DNA from: Halomonas sp. McH1-25
GTDB taxonomy: Bacteria; Pseudomonadota; Gammaproteobacteria; Pseudomonadales; Halomonadaceae
DNA: 64,000 bases
Direction of reading: 5' to 3'
NCBI RefSeq assembly: GCF_022348165.1
Contig: NZ_JAKRFI010000001.1
Span: forward strand, 1,054,001 to 1,118,000
Below are positions 43,492 to 52,763 of the stretch, one piece after another. The notes below the pieces were generated by a model. That model saw nothing but the letters and a program-made list of their open reading frames with translations. It was not told where the DNA came from and ran no database searches. The stretch's first letter is position 1. Each line of letters starts with the position of its first letter. The position numbers and the translations under genes were made by a program.

Positions 43492-44820
43492 ATGTCCCCA
43501 TCTGATTCAATGACCAACGATACTGTCCGCCAACTCGACCGCCGCCACGTCTTTCACTCCTGGTCGCAACAGGGCACCCTCGATCCGCTGGTCATTGCCG
43601 GAGGCGCCGGCTGTCGCCTGTGGGACTACGACGGCAAGCAGTATCTGGACTTCAGCAGTCAACTGGTCAACACCAATATCGGCCATCAGCACCCCAAGGT
43701 TGTCGCCGCGATCCAGGAACAGGCCGGCAGCCTGGCCACTATCGCGCCAGCGCATGCCAACCTGGCTCGTGGCGAAGCCGCCAAGCGCATCCTGGCGCGC
43801 GCGCCGGCGGGCTTTGGCAAGGTGTTCTTCACCAATGCCGGTGCCGATGCCAACGAGAATGCCATCCGCATGGCGCGCAGCGTCACCGGGCGCGACAAGA
43901 TCCTATCTGCCTACCGTTCCTATCACGGCAACACCGGCGCAGCGATCGCCGCCACCGGCGATCTACGTCGCATTCCCAATGAATTCGCTCGCGGTCACGT
44001 ACACTTCTTCAACCCTTACCTCTATCGCAGTGAGTTCTTCGCCGACAATGAGGACGAGGAGTGCCGCCGCGCGCTGCATCACTTGCGCCGAGTCATCGAG
44101 TGTGAAGGCGCGAGCTCCATCGCCGCCATCCTGCTCGAAAGCATTCCCGGTACCGCTGGCGTTCTGGTGCCACCCAATGCCTATCTTCAGGGCGTACGTG
44201 CACTGGCCGACGAGTTCGACATCCTGCTGATCTTCGATGAGGTCATGTCAGGTTTCGGGCGTACCGGCCGCTGGTTCGCTTTCGAAAGCTTCGCGGCGGT
44301 GCCGGACCTGATCGTGTTCGCCAAGGGCGTCAACTCGGGCTATGTTCCGGCCGGCGGCGTGATCGTTTCCCAACGAATCTGCGATTATTTCGAGGATCAT
44401 TTCTTCTATGGCGGGCTGACCTATTCCGGCCATCCGCTGGCCATGGCGGCCATCGTCGCAACTTTGGATGCCATGGAAGAGGAAGGCATGGTCGCCAATG
44501 CCGATCGAATCGGCAATGGCGTCCTGGCGAGTGGACTTCAGCAACTTGCGAAGTCCCATGCCGTCGTCGGCGAGACTCGCGGACTGGGCGTCTTCCATGC
44601 CCTGGAGCTGGTCTCCGATCCGACCAGCAAGACCCCACTACCGGCCCCGGCCATGGCCGAACTCAAGGGCATGCTCATCGAACGCGGCTTGCTGCCATTC
44701 ATGGCCGAGAACCGCATCCACGTGGTACCTCCCTGTATCGTCACGGCAGCCGACATCGATCTGGGATTGGCAATCCTCGACGACTGCCTGGGCGCTATCA
44801 CCAAGCGCCACATGACCTGA
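43492..44820 (+). CDS. Class III (omega) aminotransferase
   Basis: A 442-residue PLP enzyme. WDYDGKQYLDFSSQLVNTNIGHQHPKVVAAI, FFTNAGADANENAIRMAR, YRSYHGNTGAA, IFDEVMSGFGRTGRWFAFE and FAKGVNSGYVPAGGV (Schiff-base Lys) define a class III omega-aminotransferase, close to the taurine:pyruvate and beta-alanine:pyruvate types. GGAGGAG precedes the ATG. It is convergent with a MocR regulator and divergent from a TSUP exporter. The amino donor is not identified. Confidence 0.92.
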   Translation: MSPSDSMTNDTVRQLDRRHVFHSWSQQGTLDPLVIAGGAGCRLWDYDGKQYLDFSSQLVNTNIGHQHPKVVAAIQEQAGSLATIAPAHANLARGEAAKRILARAPAGFGKVFFTNAGADANENAIRMARSVTGRDKILSAYRSYHGNTGAAIAATGDLRRIPNEFARGHVHFFNPYLYRSEFFADNEDEECRRALHHLRRVIECEGASSIAAILLESIPGTAGVLVPPNAYLQGVRALADEFDILLIFDEVMSGFGRTGRWFAFESFAAVPDLIVFAKGVNSGYVPAGGVIVSQRICDYFEDHFFYGGLTYSGHPLAMAAIVATLDAMEEEGMVANADRIGNGVLASGLQQLAKSHAVVGETRGLGVFHALELVSDPTSKTPLPAPAMAELKGMLIERGLLPFMAENRIHVVPPCIVTAADIDLGLAILDDCLGAITKRHMT

Positions 44821-44829
44821 AGTCCTCCG

Positions 44830-46299
44830 TCAGCCGGTGCCGAACACGCCGGCCAACCGCTCGATGCCCGGAACGATACGTTCGTCCCTGATGGCCCCGA
44901 ACCCCAGGCGCAGAAAGTTGCGCGGCGGGGCCTGATCGAAGAAGTGCTGAAAACCGGGCTCGATCAGCACGCCCTGCTGGGCCGCTCGCCAGGCCAGGCG
45001 CTGAGTATCCACGCCCGCCGGCGCCTGCAGCCAAAACGCACTGGCATAGTCATCGCTAATGCGCCGGCATTGAGGCAAATGTCGCGCCAAGGCATCGTGC
45101 AACGTCGCCCAGCGTCGGCGCGCCACCTCGATTTGATCGCGAACGTGGCGTTCATAATGTCCCTGGGCCAGGAACTCGGCGAGCTTGTACTGCAGGCTGG
45201 CCGGCGGGTGACGATACATCAGGCGACGCAATGCTCGAAGCTCGTCGATCAGTTCGGCATCGGCTACCAGATAGCCCAGTCGCATGCCCGGTGACAGCGA
45301 CTTGGAAAAGCTACTGACGTAAATGACGCGATGGCCGACCCGACTGGCCTTGAGGGCTGGCAAGGCGTTGCGATGCACGTTGAGCTCTGCATCGTAATCG
45401 TCCTCTATGACGACTTGGTCATGTCGTTCGATCTGCGCGATCAGCACCTGTCGCCGTGCTTGGCTCATGGTGATGCCGGTCGGCACCTGATGGCTGGGCA
45501 TCGTGTACAGATAGTCGCAGACCCGAGCGCATTCATCGAGTTGCAGGCCTTCGTCATCCACCGTCAGGTAGTCAAGCTGAGCCCCCTGAAACGCGAAGGC
45601 ATTTACCGCTTCACGGTAGCCGGGACTCTCCACGCCGACACGGGTGCGTGATGTGAACAGCAGCATGGCTACCAGAAACAAGGCATTCTGCGAGCCGAGG
45701 GTAACCAGTATTTCGTCGCTTCGCGCCAGAATGCCACGCTTGGGCAGCACTCGGGTGCGTAGCTGCTCGATCAGCAACGGATCGTCCTGGTCGACACGAT
45801 CACTGACCCAGGGCCTCTCGCGTCGTCCTCCCAGCAACCGGCGGGTGACATCGCGCCAGGCCTCGAGCGGGAAGCGTAGCGGGTCGAGCTGCCCATAGAT
45901 GAACGGATAAGGAAAGGATTGCCAACGGCTGGGCTTGAGCACCCCCTGGTAGTGGCTGGGCCTATGCGATAAGCGACGCTGCCAGTCGATACGCGTTGCA
46001 GCAAGACCGTCGCTCTCGTCGTCATACGTCTCGAAGGCGTCGCCGTCCCGGTAGCTGTCGTGCAGGTAGTAGCCACTGCGCGGACGACTGACCAAGTAAC
46101 CATCCTCCACCAGGCCTTCGTAGACCAGCGCTACCGTATTGCGCGAGATATTCAATTGCGAAGATAGTTTCCGGCACGATGGTAGTGGCTCGTCGGCGGG
46201 TAACGTGCCGGCGAGAATTGCATCCAACAGCGCCTTGCGAAGCTGCTCCTGCAAGCTGCAAGTACTATCGAACTCAATCGGGAAGCAACGTGCGTTCAT
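44830..46299 (-). CDS. MocR/PdxR-type regulator (GntR HTH fused to aminotransferase fold)
   Basis: A 489-residue regulator. Residues 1-80 form a GntR winged helix (LPSCRKLSSQLNISRNTVALVYEGLVEDGYLVSRPRSGYYL); residues ~115-489 form a fold-type I aminotransferase domain with the PLP lysine in SSFSKSLSPGMRLGYL. MocR regulators typically sense an amine or amino acid as a PLP adduct. It diverges from an amino-acid ABC operon and is convergent with the aminotransferase, both probable targets. Confidence 0.93.
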   Translation of the reverse strand: MNARCFPIEFDSTCSLQEQLRKALLDAILAGTLPADEPLPSCRKLSSQLNISRNTVALVYEGLVEDGYLVSRPRSGYYLHDSYRDGDAFETYDDESDGLAATRIDWQRRLSHRPSHYQGVLKPSRWQSFPYPFIYGQLDPLRFPLEAWRDVTRRLLGGRRERPWVSDRVDQDDPLLIEQLRTRVLPKRGILARSDEILVTLGSQNALFLVAMLLFTSRTRVGVESPGYREAVNAFAFQGAQLDYLTVDDEGLQLDECARVCDYLYTMPSHQVPTGITMSQARRQVLIAQIERHDQVVIEDDYDAELNVHRNALPALKASRVGHRVIYVSSFSKSLSPGMRLGYLVADAELIDELRALRRLMYRHPPASLQYKLAEFLAQGHYERHVRDQIEVARRRWATLHDALARHLPQCRRISDDYASAFWLQAPAGVDTQRLAWRAAQQGVLIEPGFQHFFDQAPPRNFLRLGFGAIRDERIVPGIERLAGVFGTG

Positions 46300-46445
46300 G
46301 CCTGGGTTCCTCGTTCAGTCCCTACCCAGACAATGCAATTCGCAGGCCAGCCAATTCAGGTGTTATCAGCGCGTTTTGCGCGCCTTCATGGCGCATTTAT
46401 TCATGATTACTCAATCACTTGCACCGCAAAGAAGCGCTTGCTCCG

Positions 46446-46479
46446 ACTGGCCAAACAATCTTCGCCAACTGGCCCTACA
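46446..46479. promoter_or_regulatory. Direct repeat in the MocR / ABC-operon divergent region
   Basis: ACTGGCCAAACA (46446-46457) and ACTGGCCCTACA (46468-46479) are a direct repeat (10 of 12 identical) spaced 22 bases start to start, about two helical turns. MocR proteins such as TauR, PdxR and GabR bind direct repeats of this kind. The site lies 68 bases before the binding-protein start. Confidence 0.45.
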
Positions 46480-46546
46480 GCGAGAGTGAAACGTTTCTTT
46501 AGGGTTGAACGGAGGTGATCCAACAACAACGCAGAGGATTGATTCC

Positions 46547-47431
46547 ATGATGCTTCGCAAGTTTCCGCGTCGCCTTCGCCGTAGCGTTCCCGTTGCCCTT
46601 CTGGCCCTGGCCGGCTCATTACTGCCGTTATCCAGTGCCAGTGCCGCCGACCTGGAGGAAATCAAGGAGCGCGGCTATATGGTGGTCGCCACCGAAGACA
46701 ACTATGCGCCGTTCAACTTCATCGTCGATGGCCAGTCCGACGGTTTCAATGAGGACATGCTGACCGAGCTGCGCGACTATGCCGACTTCGAGGTCCGTCA
46801 GGAGATTCTGCCTTGGACAGGCCTACTGGCAGCCGTGGCCAACGGCCAATACGACATGGCATTGACTGGGGCCTCGGTCTCCGACGAGCGCCTGCGTGTC
46901 TTCAACTATACCCCGCCCTACGCTTCGGCCCAGCATTTCTACATCAAGCGTGCCGATGACGACCGCCTCAACAGCGTTGCCGACCTGAGTGGCAAGACCG
47001 TCGGCGTACAGGCCGGCAGTGTACTGCTCAGCCGCTTGCCCGAACTCGAAGCGATGCTCGAGGAACAGGGCGGCGAACTGGGTGAAGTCGTTCAGTACGA
47101 GTCCTATCCGGAAGCCTTCGCCGACTTGGCCAACGGCCGACTCGACTACGTGATCGACTCGGCCGTTCCGGTCAACGCGCTGGTCACCTCGAAGCCCGAC
47201 GTCTTCGCCGCCGGGCAGGCCGTTTCCGGCCCAGGCTACGTATCCTGGCCGATTCCCAAGGGCTCGCCGGAACTGCTCGACTACATGACGGGCTTCCTCG
47301 CCGAAATGCGTGAAAGCGGCAAGCTGGCCGAACTGCAGGAAAAATGGTTCGGTCAGAGTTTCCCCGACCTGCCGCAGGAGCCGTTGACAAGCGTCGAGCA
47401 GTTCCATGAGCTGGCCGGCCTGAAAGACTGA
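46547..47431 (+). CDS. Polar amino-acid ABC transporter binding protein (family 3)
   Basis: A 294-residue periplasmic protein with a signal peptide ending SASAAD. EIKERGYMVVATEDNYAPFNFIVDGQSDGFNEDML, LAAVANGQYDMALTGASVSDERL and SVADLSGKTVGVQAGSV are SBP family 3 blocks. The ligand is probably an amino acid or compatible solute; the usual Arg that binds the alpha-carboxylate follows the SDER motif. Two ATGs occur in tandem at 46547 and 46550 after AGAGGA. Confidence 0.92.
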   Translation: MMLRKFPRRLRRSVPVALLALAGSLLPLSSASAADLEEIKERGYMVVATEDNYAPFNFIVDGQSDGFNEDMLTELRDYADFEVRQEILPWTGLLAAVANGQYDMALTGASVSDERLRVFNYTPPYASAQHFYIKRADDDRLNSVADLSGKTVGVQAGSVLLSRLPELEAMLEEQGGELGEVVQYESYPEAFADLANGRLDYVIDSAVPVNALVTSKPDVFAAGQAVSGPGYVSWPIPKGSPELLDYMTGFLAEMRESGKLAELQEKWFGQSFPDLPQEPLTSVEQFHELAGLKD

Positions 47432-47505
47432 TCCCACCCGAACGTCGTGTCCCGGTTGCCTGGGGCACGGCCGCTTTCTTTGTCTTCCGCCTGCGAGGAA
47501 CTGCC

Positions 47506-48147
47506 ATGGACGCCAACGCCTGGAGCATGCTCCTAGAAGGCGCATGGACCACGTTATGGATCTCCGCCGTTTCGATCGCCATCGGGGTGACGGCCGGCCT
47601 GGCCATAGCCCTGATCCGCCTGGCACGCCTTCCGGTCATCGAGCAACTGCTAGTGACTTACATCAGCCTGGCCCGCGCCACGCCACTGGTGACGCTGACC
47701 CTGTTCATCTTCCTGACATTGCCGACTTTCGGCATCAACATGGACCGCAGTGTCGCCGGCATCATGGCGCTGACACTGAACACCACAGCCTTCAACGCCG
47801 AGATTTGGCGTGCCGCCTTTCAGAACTTTTCCCGCGACCAGCGTGAGGCCGCTCTCGCCTGCGGCATGACACCCACGGTGTGCTTCCGTCGCATCATGCT
47901 GCCGCAAATGGTCATCACGAGCCTGCCCGGATTGGTAAACGAGATGTCGTTTCTGATCAAGGGAAGCCCGGCCATTGCGGTAATCGGTATCGTCGACCTG
48001 ACCCGGGTGACCAACCGTATCTCCGCCGTGACCTACGAGCCATTGCCGCCGATCCTGGCCGCTGCCGCACTCTATATGGCGATCATCGGCTGTCTGGTTT
48101 GGACGCAGCGAATCGCCGAGCGCAAGGCCAACCGCCTGGCCATGTGA
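47506..48147 (+). CDS. Amino-acid ABC transporter permease (HisM/GlnP type)
   Basis: A 213-residue inner-membrane protein with about five hydrophobic segments: SMLLEGAWTTLWISAVSIAIGV at the N terminus and the EAA loop DQREAALACGMTPTVCFRRIMLPQM. It forms a heterodimeric channel with the next gene product. It starts 74 bases after the binding-protein gene. Confidence 0.93.
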   Translation: MDANAWSMLLEGAWTTLWISAVSIAIGVTAGLAIALIRLARLPVIEQLLVTYISLARATPLVTLTLFIFLTLPTFGINMDRSVAGIMALTLNTTAFNAEIWRAAFQNFSRDQREAALACGMTPTVCFRRIMLPQMVITSLPGLVNEMSFLIKGSPAIAVIGIVDLTRVTNRISAVTYEPLPPILAAAALYMAIIGCLVWTQRIAERKANRLAM

Positions 48148-48166
48148 CGCCCACCTAGGAGCCACC

Positions 48167-48832
48167 ATGACGAACTGGGAAATCATCTGGGAGGCACGCG
48201 GGCTGTTCCTGCAGGGCTTTCTCAATACACTGGTCATTTTTGCCCTGTCGACCGCTGCTGCATTCTTGATCGGCTGCGGCGTCCTCTACCTGCTGGAAGG
48301 CAGCCGGCCCCGCCTCCGAGTACCGCTGCGCATCTATATTGACGTGATGCGCATGTTGCCGTTTTTGATCCTGGCCTACTTGCTCTACTACGGCCTGCCG
48401 ACCTTCGGAATTCGTCTCGATGCCTGGTGGGCCGGTGTCGGCGCCTTGGCGGCCTATCATGGCGCCTATTTCGCCGAGATCCTGCGTGGCAGCCGGGTGT
48501 CGCTACCGCCAGGGCAGGTCGAAGCCGCCTACGCCCACGGCTTCACGACGTCACGCATGTTCCTGCGCCTGATCCTGCCGCAGTTGGTCATGCAGTCGCG
48601 CCCATTGCTCGGCAATCAATTGGTGATTGCCCTCAAGGACACTGCCTTTCTGGTCATCATTACCGTCAATGAACTGACCTGGGCGGCCAATTCCGTGTCC
48701 GCCACTTACTTCATCCCCACCGAGGCCTTCGTGGTGGTCATCGGCTGTTACTGGCTGGTGAGTATCGTCATGGAAGTGGCCATCAAGCAGGCCGGCCGCT
48801 TCGGCACCAAGAGAGGATTCGACAATGTCTGA
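48167..48832 (+). CDS. Amino-acid ABC transporter permease (HisQ type)
   Basis: A 221-residue permease, paralogous to the preceding one: LFLQGFLNTLVIFALSTAAAFLIGCG and EAAYAHGFTTSRMFLRLILPQLVMQSRP (EAA loop). AGGAGCC precedes its ATG. It overlaps the ATPase start by eight bases. Confidence 0.93.
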   Translation: MTNWEIIWEARGLFLQGFLNTLVIFALSTAAAFLIGCGVLYLLEGSRPRLRVPLRIYIDVMRMLPFLILAYLLYYGLPTFGIRLDAWWAGVGALAAYHGAYFAEILRGSRVSLPPGQVEAAYAHGFTTSRMFLRLILPQLVMQSRPLLGNQLVIALKDTAFLVIITVNELTWAANSVSATYFIPTEAFVVVIGCYWLVSIVMEVAIKQAGRFGTKRGFDNV

Positions 48833-49586
48833 ACAGGTCGCCGTTAGCATTCGACGGCTTTCCAAGAGCTTTGACGGGACCGAAGTCCTGCGCGATGTGG
48901 ACCTAGAGGTCAACAGCGGAGAAGTGGTCACTATTTTGGGCTCGTCGGGTTCCGGTAAGTCGACCTTGTTGCGCTGCATTAACTGGCTGGAAGTGCCCGA
49001 CCGCGGCAGCATCCATATCGGCGGGATCCGCATCGGTATCGACGAAGCCTCCGGGCGCAGCATGTCGATGCGCGAGCTGGCCAAGGTACGGGCTCGCACA
49101 GGCATGGTGTTTCAAAGCCTCAACCTGTGGCCACACCTCAGCGTACTACACAATGTCACCGAGTCGCCTATCCACGTACTCGGCAAATCGCGCCGCGAGG
49201 CGGAGGAGCTGGCCATGGAACTACTAGAGAAAGTAGGGATGGCGCACAAGAAGGACAGCTATCCGTATACCCTTTCCGGTGGCCAGAAGCAGCGCGTGGC
49301 GATCGCCCGGGCGCTGGCGATGCAGCCCCAAGTGATGCTGTTCGACGAGCCGACTTCGGCGCTCGATCCCGAACTGGTCGGCGAGGTACTCACAGTGATA
49401 AAGGACCTCTCCGCAGAAGGCTACACGATGGTGATCGTAACCCACGAGATGGATTTCGCGCGTGCCGTCTCCGATCAGGTGGTGTTCCTCGACAAGGGCA
49501 TCATCATCGAGCGCGCCGTCCCCGAGACCTTCTTCACCCGACCGGCCACGGAGCGCGTCCAGCGCTTCCTGGAGCGCCAGAACTGA
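48825..49586 (+). CDS. Amino-acid ABC transporter ATPase (HisP/GlnQ type)
   Basis: A 253-residue ATPase: Walker A GSSGSGKST, Q-loop MVFQSLNLWPHLSVL, signature LSGGQKQR, Walker B VMLFDEPTSALDPELV, H-loop VTHEM. It completes the four-gene family-3 transporter that starts at 46547. Confidence 0.95.
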   Translation: MSEQVAVSIRRLSKSFDGTEVLRDVDLEVNSGEVVTILGSSGSGKSTLLRCINWLEVPDRGSIHIGGIRIGIDEASGRSMSMRELAKVRARTGMVFQSLNLWPHLSVLHNVTESPIHVLGKSRREAEELAMELLEKVGMAHKKDSYPYTLSGGQKQRVAIARALAMQPQVMLFDEPTSALDPELVGEVLTVIKDLSAEGYTMVIVTHEMDFARAVSDQVVFLDKGIIIERAVPETFFTRPATERVQRFLERQN

Positions 49587-49610
49587 GCTGGGCGATCTAC
49601 CAAACGACAG

Positions 49611-49632
49611 GAACCCGGCCATGGCCGGGTTC
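49611..49632. terminator. Bidirectional hairpin after the amino-acid ABC operon
   Basis: GAACCCGGCCATGGCCGGGTTC is a near-full palindrome, giving a 9-10-bp GC stem. It lies between the convergent ATPase gene and betC. It is followed only by TTGA on the plus strand, so termination is probably not strongly U-tract driven. Confidence 0.65.
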
Positions 49633-49669
49633 TTGAGGGTGTATATTGCTGTCACTCCGACAATGACGT

Positions 49670-51184
49670 TCACTCTCCGCGCGGGAAACGCTGGGCCTCC
49701 TCGAGTACGTTGAGATCCATATGATTACGCATGTAGCGCTCCGAGGCCACTTGTAGCGGCTGATAATCCCACGGATAGTAGGCGCCGTTGCGCAGCGCTT
49801 CGTACACGATGAGTCGGCGTGCCTGGCTCTCGCGCACCTCGGCATCGAAACGCGCCAGATCCCAACGTTCGCGGCACTGCCTCTGGAAGTCAGCCAGCAG
49901 CTCGGCATGCGCCGGATCCTCGGCCAGGTTGTTCAGCTCGTGCGGATCGGCTTCGAGGTCGAACAGCTGCGGCGGATCGAGCTCGCAGTGATTGAACTTG
50001 TAACGGCCCTGGCGGATGGTGACAAGAGGTGCGTAGCTGCCCTCGGCGGCATACTCCAGGTACACCGGCGTATCGCGCCCCTCGCCGTTCATCAGTGGTA
50101 CCAGGGACTCGCCGTCGGTCCATGGTTCGATGGCACTGAGGTCGATGCCGACCAGATCGGCCAGCGTCGGATTGACGTCTAGCGAGGAGACCGGCGTATC
50201 GATGCGCTTCGGTTCGAGTCCCGGCGCGCAGATCATCAGCGGCACCCGCGACGACCCTTCGTAAGGACTCATCTTGAACCACAACCCGCGCTCGCCGAGC
50301 ATGTCGCCATGGTCGGAGACGAACAGGATGATGGTGTCGTCGAGCATGCGGGTGCGCTCGAGCACGTCGAGGATGCCGCCCACCTTGTCGTCGACGTAGG
50401 AAAGGTTGGCGAAATAGCCCTGCCGCGCGCGGCGGATGTCTTCGGGCTTGATGTCGAACTTGGTGTAGTCGTTGGCATCGAAGATGCGCTGCGAGTGCGG
50501 GTCCTGCTGCTCATAGGGAATCTCGCCCACCTTCGGCTCGAGGTGCTCGCAGTCGTTATAGAGATCCCAGAACTTGCGCCGCGCCACGTAGGGGTCGTGC
50601 GGATGGGTGAAACTCACGCACAACGCCCAGGGACGATCGTCTTGGCCGCGCGCCAGGTCGTAGAGCTTCTGCTCGGCGTGGAAGGCGACTTCGTCGTCAT
50701 ATTCCATCTGATTGGTGATCTCGGCCACCCCGGCGCCGGTCACCGAACCCAAGTTGTGGTACCACCAGTCGATGCGCACGCCGGGCGTGCGATAGTCCGG
50801 CGTCCAGCCGAAGTCGGGCGGATAGACATCGGTGGTCAGGCGCGACTCGAAACCGTGCAATTGATCGGGGCCGACGTAATGCATCTTGCCCGACAGACAG
50901 GTGTGGTAACCGGCGCGGCGAAGATGGTGCGCCCAGGTCGGTATGCTCGACGGGAACTCGGCGGCATTGTCATAGACGCCGGTACGCGAAGGGAGCTGAC
51001 CGGACATGAACGCGGCGCGCCCGGGAGCGCACAGATAGCTCGGCGTATAGGCATTGCCAAAGCGCACCGAACGCTTGGCCAGCGCCTTCAGATGCGGCAT
51101 GTGCAGGAAATCCGCCGGGCCATCGTCGAACAGCGTACCGTTGACCTGATCGGCCATCAGCACCAGGATGTTGGGTTTTTTCAT
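49670..51184 (-). CDS. betC: Choline-sulfatase
   Basis: A 504-residue sulfatase that hydrolyses choline-O-sulfate to choline and sulfate, feeding glycine betaine synthesis. The formylglycine site is C52-A-P-G-R; metal ligands are in LVLMADQ and FVSDHGDMLGERG. The C-terminal tail YYPWDYQPLQVASERYMRNHMDLN is the choline-sulfatase-specific domain. GGAGGCGGCG precedes the ATG. Halophiles use choline sulfate as an osmolyte source; the bet genes themselves are not in the window. Confidence 0.95.
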   Translation of the reverse strand: MKKPNILVLMADQVNGTLFDDGPADFLHMPHLKALAKRSVRFGNAYTPSYLCAPGRAAFMSGQLPSRTGVYDNAAEFPSSIPTWAHHLRRAGYHTCLSGKMHYVGPDQLHGFESRLTTDVYPPDFGWTPDYRTPGVRIDWWYHNLGSVTGAGVAEITNQMEYDDEVAFHAEQKLYDLARGQDDRPWALCVSFTHPHDPYVARRKFWDLYNDCEHLEPKVGEIPYEQQDPHSQRIFDANDYTKFDIKPEDIRRARQGYFANLSYVDDKVGGILDVLERTRMLDDTIILFVSDHGDMLGERGLWFKMSPYEGSSRVPLMICAPGLEPKRIDTPVSSLDVNPTLADLVGIDLSAIEPWTDGESLVPLMNGEGRDTPVYLEYAAEGSYAPLVTIRQGRYKFNHCELDPPQLFDLEADPHELNNLAEDPAHAELLADFQRQCRERWDLARFDAEVRESQARRLIVYEALRNGAYYPWDYQPLQVASERYMRNHMDLNVLEEAQRFPRGE

Positions 51185-51321
51185 CGCCGCCTCCGTGTCG
51201 TTGTAGGTTAACTGAAGAAGCCTCAGCTTGCGTTCGGAGGCGAATCGTCACAAACGATTTATTTGGGCTCAAAGCCCCAGCCTGGCTGGGCCTCATGCTG
51301 AAGTAGCGTGCACTTTCCTCA

Positions 51322-52011
51322 TCACTGCCGACCGAACAGGTGCTTGCGCGCTTCGTCATCCATTTCCACGCCATCCTGCGGATTGACCTCCTCGGCCCGA
51401 GCGTAGGCACGCTTGATTGCGCCGCGCTCGGCAATGACCTCGAACCAGCGTTGCACGTTGGGAAAATCCTCGATATCCATGCCCTGTTTGGCGTAGGGCT
51501 TGACCCATGGCCAGATCGCCATGTCGGCGATCGAGTAATCGCTGCCGGCCACGTAATCATTGTCTTCGAGCTGGCGGTCGAGTACGCCATACAGACGCGC
51601 CGTCTCCTTGGAGTAGCGCTCCACGGCATACTCGATCTTCTTGGGCGCATAATTGCGGAAATGATGGTTTTGACCGGCCATCGGCCCCAGCCCGCCCATC
51701 TGCCAATATAGCCATTGCAGTACCACGTAACGCTCGCGTCCACTTCGGGGAAGGAACTTGCCGCTCTTGTCGGCGAGGTACTCGAGAATCGCTCCGGACT
51801 CGAATAACGATAGCGGCTGGCCGCCATCGGCCGGCTTACGGTCAACGATGGCGGGGATGCGATTATTGGCAGCGATGGCCAGGAATTCGGCCGTAAACTG
51901 TTCGCCGCGGCCGATATTGATCGGCTGTAGACGGTAATCCAGTGCTGCTTCCTCGAGAAAGATCGTGATCTTGTGACCGTTGGGGGTCGTCCAGTAGTAA
52001 AGATCTATCAT
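51322..52011 (-). CDS. Glutathione S-transferase, YfcG/YghU (nu) type
   Basis: A 229-residue GST. MIDLYYWTTPNGHKITIFLEEAALDYRLQPINIGRGEQFTAEFLAIAANNRIPAIVD is the thioredoxin-like domain with the T-x-N-G-x-K motif of nu-class (disulfide-bond oxidoreductase) GSTs; GQNHHFRNYAPKKIEYAVERY is the class-specific helical part. AAGGA lies eight bases before the ATG at 52011. It is downstream of and co-directional with a second GST gene. Confidence 0.92.
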   Translation of the reverse strand: MIDLYYWTTPNGHKITIFLEEAALDYRLQPINIGRGEQFTAEFLAIAANNRIPAIVDRKPADGGQPLSLFESGAILEYLADKSGKFLPRSGRERYVVLQWLYWQMGGLGPMAGQNHHFRNYAPKKIEYAVERYSKETARLYGVLDRQLEDNDYVAGSDYSIADMAIWPWVKPYAKQGMDIEDFPNVQRWFEVIAERGAIKRAYARAEEVNPQDGVEMDDEARKHLFGRQ

Positions 52012-52052
52012 GGAAGGATTCCTTATGCCGTTGACAGCCAATCGTTAGCCAC

Positions 52053-52763
52053 TCAGGAACCGTAAGCCCCCTCGATATCGACGATACGCGTCGCACTGCG
52101 CCCCAATCCCCCATGCAAGGCGAGCATACGCTCCATCCAGGCATAGACTGGATCGGCGTTCGATACCAGATCGGCCGTGGAGACGGTACGCGCCCACATG
52201 AAGTGGCCAAAGATGAGGTAATCGGCCCCCGCCGGCGCATCGCCATCCAGAAAACCGGCTTCGGAAAGCCGGCCACGCAAGGGCTCGAGCGCCTTGTCGA
52301 GCAGGGTCAGTCCGGTGCTTGGTGCATGGACCTCTTCCAAGGTCCGGCCCATGGCTTTCTCGCGGGTCTCGCGGAAGTAGTCTCGATCTTTGGGATGAAT
52401 GGCGTTGAACAAGTCCATGACGATGGTACGCATCATGCCCGGCGCCAGGCTGCGCTCGGCATAGAATTTGAAAAAGCGTGCCCGACTTTCGGCCTCGCCC
52501 TCGCCGAGCAGCGGTTTGTCGGGATAGGCCCGGTCGAGATAACGGAAGATTTCATAACTGTCGGTAACGGTCTGATCGCCGTCGATGAAGACCGGCACCT
52601 TGCCCTGCTCGGAGAAGGCGATGACTTCCTTGTCGGTGAAATGCCACGGCAAGGCCTCGTAGTCCAGCCCCTTGTGCGCTAGGGCGAATTTGACCCGCCA
52701 GCAATAGGGCGAGAAACGCAGGCGCTCGTCGATACCGCACAGATCATAGAGTTGCCGAGTCAT
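52053..52763 (-). CDS. Glutathione S-transferase family protein
   Basis: A 236-residue two-domain GST. RFSPYCWRVKFALAHKGLDYEALPWHFTDKEVIAFSEQGKVPVFIDGDQTVTDSYEIFRYLDRAYPD is the thioredoxin-like domain with the S-P-x-C motif, as in beta-etherase/LigE-like and MarR-linked GSTs. It is preceded by a perfect AAGGAGGTTCC, which sets the start at 52763. It is the first gene of a two-GST operon; substrates unknown. Confidence 0.9.
   Translation of the reverse strand: MTRQLYDLCGIDERLRFSPYCWRVKFALAHKGLDYEALPWHFTDKEVIAFSEQGKVPVFIDGDQTVTDSYEIFRYLDRAYPDKPLLGEGEAESRARFFKFYAERSLAPGMMRTIVMDLFNAIHPKDRDYFRETREKAMGRTLEEVHAPSTGLTLLDKALEPLRGRLSEAGFLDGDAPAGADYLIFGHFMWARTVSTADLVSNADPVYAWMERMLALHGGLGRSATRIVDIEGAYGS

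Noticed and set aside
42514-44820. A taurine-degradation module (TSUP sulfite exporter plus taurine:pyruvate aminotransferase)
   Set aside because: No sulfoacetaldehyde acetyltransferase, alanine dehydrogenase or taurine-type transporter is nearby, and the importer is of the amino-acid class.
49670-52763. Linking betC and the two GST genes as one osmolyte or detoxification operon
   Set aside because: The genes are co-directional, but the gap before betC is 137 bases and the functions are unrelated as far as can be seen.
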